Positions 62,441 to 64,000 of a stretch of 64,000 nucleotides of DNA are shown here, one piece after another. The stretch comes from CAIYRG01 sp963747255 (GTDB taxonomy: Bacteria > Pseudomonadota > Alphaproteobacteria > Micropepsales > Micropepsaceae). The stretch is from NCBI GenBank assembly GCA_963747255.1, contig CAVVEG010000012.1:1-64000 (forward strand), in the 5' to 3' direction. The translations under genes were made by a program, and so were the position numbers. The number at the start of each line of letters is the position of its first letter. The stretch's first letter is position 1. The notes beneath the pieces were generated by a model. It was not told where the DNA came from. It saw nothing but the letters and a program-made list of their open reading frames with translations, and did not search any database.

Positions 62441-63271
62441 TCAGGATGAGGCGCGGACGAGCCATGCGGCGGAATTAAGGTAAATTCCGTCGGGCCCCAT
62501 TTCCTGCGCCAGTCGCGCGGTAATCGCTTCGCGCACTTTATTGCGCGTGACCTCATCGATACCGGCAAGCATGGTTTGAAACATCGCGGATGCTGCAGCT
62601 TCTTCGGGCGTGGCGCCAGCAAATGTGCGGGCATCCTGTTTCAGGATATCGATTGCGTAGAATCCCGCCCCTGTCAGGACCTGCTTGATACGGTCCGGTT
62701 CGCGCAATGCGTAGCGCCCCGGTGCGTTCAGGTCGGCCGGAGGGCCTGGCGGCAAAAATGGTTTGGCGGCAAGTTCCGGAACGCTCGCCCAAAGATGTTC
62801 GGCCGGAGAGCGCCAGCAGGCGAACGCAATCCGACCACGTTTATTCAGCCCCCGACGGATATTCCGGAACGCGACGACGGGATCGGCAAAAAACATTACG
62901 CCCAATTGGGAAAATCCGAGATCGAAGGCGCGGCGCTCGAACGGGTATTCCGACGCATCAGCCTCGATAAATTGAGCGGCGCTTCGCGCGGTTTCTGCCC
63001 GGCGCCGCGCGAGCGAAATCATTGGCCCCGAAATATCGACTCCGAGCACTCTTCCGGCTGGCCCAACACGCTCGGCCAGCATCAGCGTGGTTGTGCCGGC
63101 GCCGCAACCAATGTCGACGACATGCTCACCGGGCCGCGCATCCGCCCACTCCATCAATGGCCGGGTAATACCGGCGTGATCGCGGTCCCGTTTCTCCTGC
63201 GAATTGGCATAGGCCTGCCCCAGGGGCCCGTTCCAATGGGCACGCTGCCCCGCATTCGAAGTTGAACTCAT
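62441..63271 (-). CDS. SAM-dependent class I methyltransferase
   Basis: 276 residues. SAM-binding motif I VVDIGCGAGTTTLMLAERVG, motif II/III FDLGFSQLGVMFFADP, N-terminal HWNGPLGQAYANSQE typical of a UbiE/methyltransferase-11 subgroup. Substrate not readable. Start overlaps the argG stop by 4 bp, so the two are translationally coupled. Confidence 0.87.
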   Translation of the reverse strand: MSSTSNAGQRAHWNGPLGQAYANSQEKRDRDHAGITRPLMEWADARPGEHVVDIGCGAGTTTLMLAERVGPAGRVLGVDISGPMISLARRRAETARSAAQFIEADASEYPFERRAFDLGFSQLGVMFFADPVVAFRNIRRGLNKRGRIAFACWRSPAEHLWASVPELAAKPFLPPGPPADLNAPGRYALREPDRIKQVLTGAGFYAIDILKQDARTFAGATPEEAAASAMFQTMLAGIDEVTRNKVREAITARLAQEMGPDGIYLNSAAWLVRASS

Positions 63272-64000
63272 TGGGGTCGTTTCCTGCCGCGCGACGCCAG
63301 AGTGCGCAATCGCAGGGCGTTCAATTTGATAAAGCCGGCGGCATCCTTCTGATCATAGGCGCCACGGTCATCTTCGAATGTGACGAGATTCTGCGCATAG
63401 AGCGATTCGGGCGAGGATCGCCCGGCAACAATGACATTGCCCTTGTACAGCCTCAGACGCACTTCACCAGTGACAAATTCCTGGCTCTTGTCGATGGCCG
63501 CCTGCAACATCTCGCGCTCGGGCGCGAACCAGAAACCGTCATAAACCAATTCGGCATAGCGAGGCATCAACTCATCCTTGAGATGCGCCGATCCGCGATC
63601 GAGCGTCAGCGATTCGATCGCGCGATGCGCGGCATAAAGGATTGTGCCGCCGGGGGTTTCATAAATGCCGCGCGATTTCATTCCGACAAAGCGGTTCTCG
63701 ACCAGATCCACGCGGCCGATACCGTTGGCCCGGCCCAACTCATTCAGACGCGCGAGCAGCAGTCCCGGGGACAGTCTTTGTCCGTCGATGGAGACCGCAT
63801 CGCCCCGCTCGAAGCCGATTGTGATCATTGTTGGGCGGTCGGGCGCATCTTCCGGCGACAACGTGCGCTGGTATACAATGGGATCGGGTTCCATTGCCGG
63901 ATCCTCGAGCACTTTTCCTTCCGAGGAAGAATGCAGCAGATTGGCGTCCACTGAAAATGGTGCTTCGCCGCGTTTGTCCCTTGCGATGGGAATCTGGTGC
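63268..64000 (-). CDS. argG: Argininosuccinate synthase (3' part)
   Basis: C-terminal ~240 residues; the 5' part runs off the window. Diagnostic ArgG segments: HQIPIARDKRGEAPFSVDANLLH, SSEGKVLEDP, GRVDLVENRFVGMKSRGIYETPGGTIL, SLTLDRG, YAELVYDGFWFAPERE, VTGEVRLRLYKGNVIVAGR. Makes argininosuccinate from citrulline, aspartate and ATP in arginine synthesis. Confidence 0.96.
   Translation of the reverse strand, partial: HQIPIARDKRGEAPFSVDANLLHSSSEGKVLEDPAMEPDPIVYQRTLSPEDAPDRPTMITIGFERGDAVSIDGQRLSPGLLLARLNELGRANGIGRVDLVENRFVGMKSRGIYETPGGTILYAAHRAIESLTLDRGSAHLKDELMPRYAELVYDGFWFAPEREMLQAAIDKSQEFVTGEVRLRLYKGNVIVAGRSSPESLYAQNLVTFEDDRGAYDQKDAAGFIKLNALRLRTLASRGRKRPQ

Noticed and set aside
1..64000. CRISPR array or transposase genes
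   Set aside because: No regularly spaced repeats, cas genes, transposase, integrase or IS-type terminal repeats were seen; the only repeat cluster is the hairpin element at 34191-34334.

Overview
The window looks like a chromosomal piece of a GC-rich alphaproteobacterium. The support is a DUF2794 gene, an orphan Flp-type pilin, a PilZ protein, YbbA/YbbP-TesA and MurJ-ThpR gene order, ExoD and DUF1344 proteins, and an intergenic hairpin repeat of the kind known from Rhizobiales and relatives. The many secreted quinoprotein, cytochrome c, beta-propeller and TonB-receptor genes suggest an aerobic heterotroph, possibly close to Rhizomicrobium/Micropepsaceae; that placement is inference from gene families, not a phylogeny.

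Layout. 1-3.6 kb: end of a flavin disulfide oxidoreductase gene (frameshifted), two rSAM/selenodomain-type glycosyltransferases and a frameshifted NHL propeller gene. 3.7-9.5 kb: cytochrome c, PilZ, ExoD, a P-type ATPase and small membrane proteins. 9.5-15.3 kb: a metal-uptake cluster (FecI-like sigma factor, very short FecR-like protein, TonB receptor, PiuC, molbindin, ModA, Mo-box). 15.5-27.7 kb: secreted proteins, two members of a paralogous secreted family, an LVIVD protein, a cytochrome-PQQ dehydrogenase, a metallo-beta-lactamase-fold hydrolase, a Tat-exported amidohydrolase and a frameshifted PQQ dehydrogenase. 27.8-29.8 kb: tRNA-Pro, tRNA-Gln and a small patch of unusual genes. 30-40 kb: more envelope/secreted genes, including a third family member, HupE, an NHL propeller and a GlcG-like protein. 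39-44 kb: a Gld-type ABC system with DUF4340. 44-52 kb: housekeeping genes. 52-54.5 kb: a second TonB receptor preceded by a modA remnant and a second Mo-box-like site. 54.7-64 kb: MlaC-like protein, two more members of the secreted family, a PqqC-like protein, DedA, TPR protein, small proteins, a methyltransferase and the 3' part of argG.

The most interesting theme is molybdenum. Two closely related TonB receptors sit about 40 kb apart. One is followed by molbindin and modA; the other lies directly downstream of a modA fragment and a Mo-box-like site. Together they suggest TonB-dependent uptake of molybdate or a molybdenum chelate. A second theme is a five-member family of secreted proteins of about 280-315 residues with no function I recognise, dispersed among quinoprotein and cytochrome genes.

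Four genes carry one or more single-base frame breaks (1-1087, 2471-3603, 25774-27719, 29958-30909). This is either real decay or indel error in the assembly; the sequence alone does not decide.
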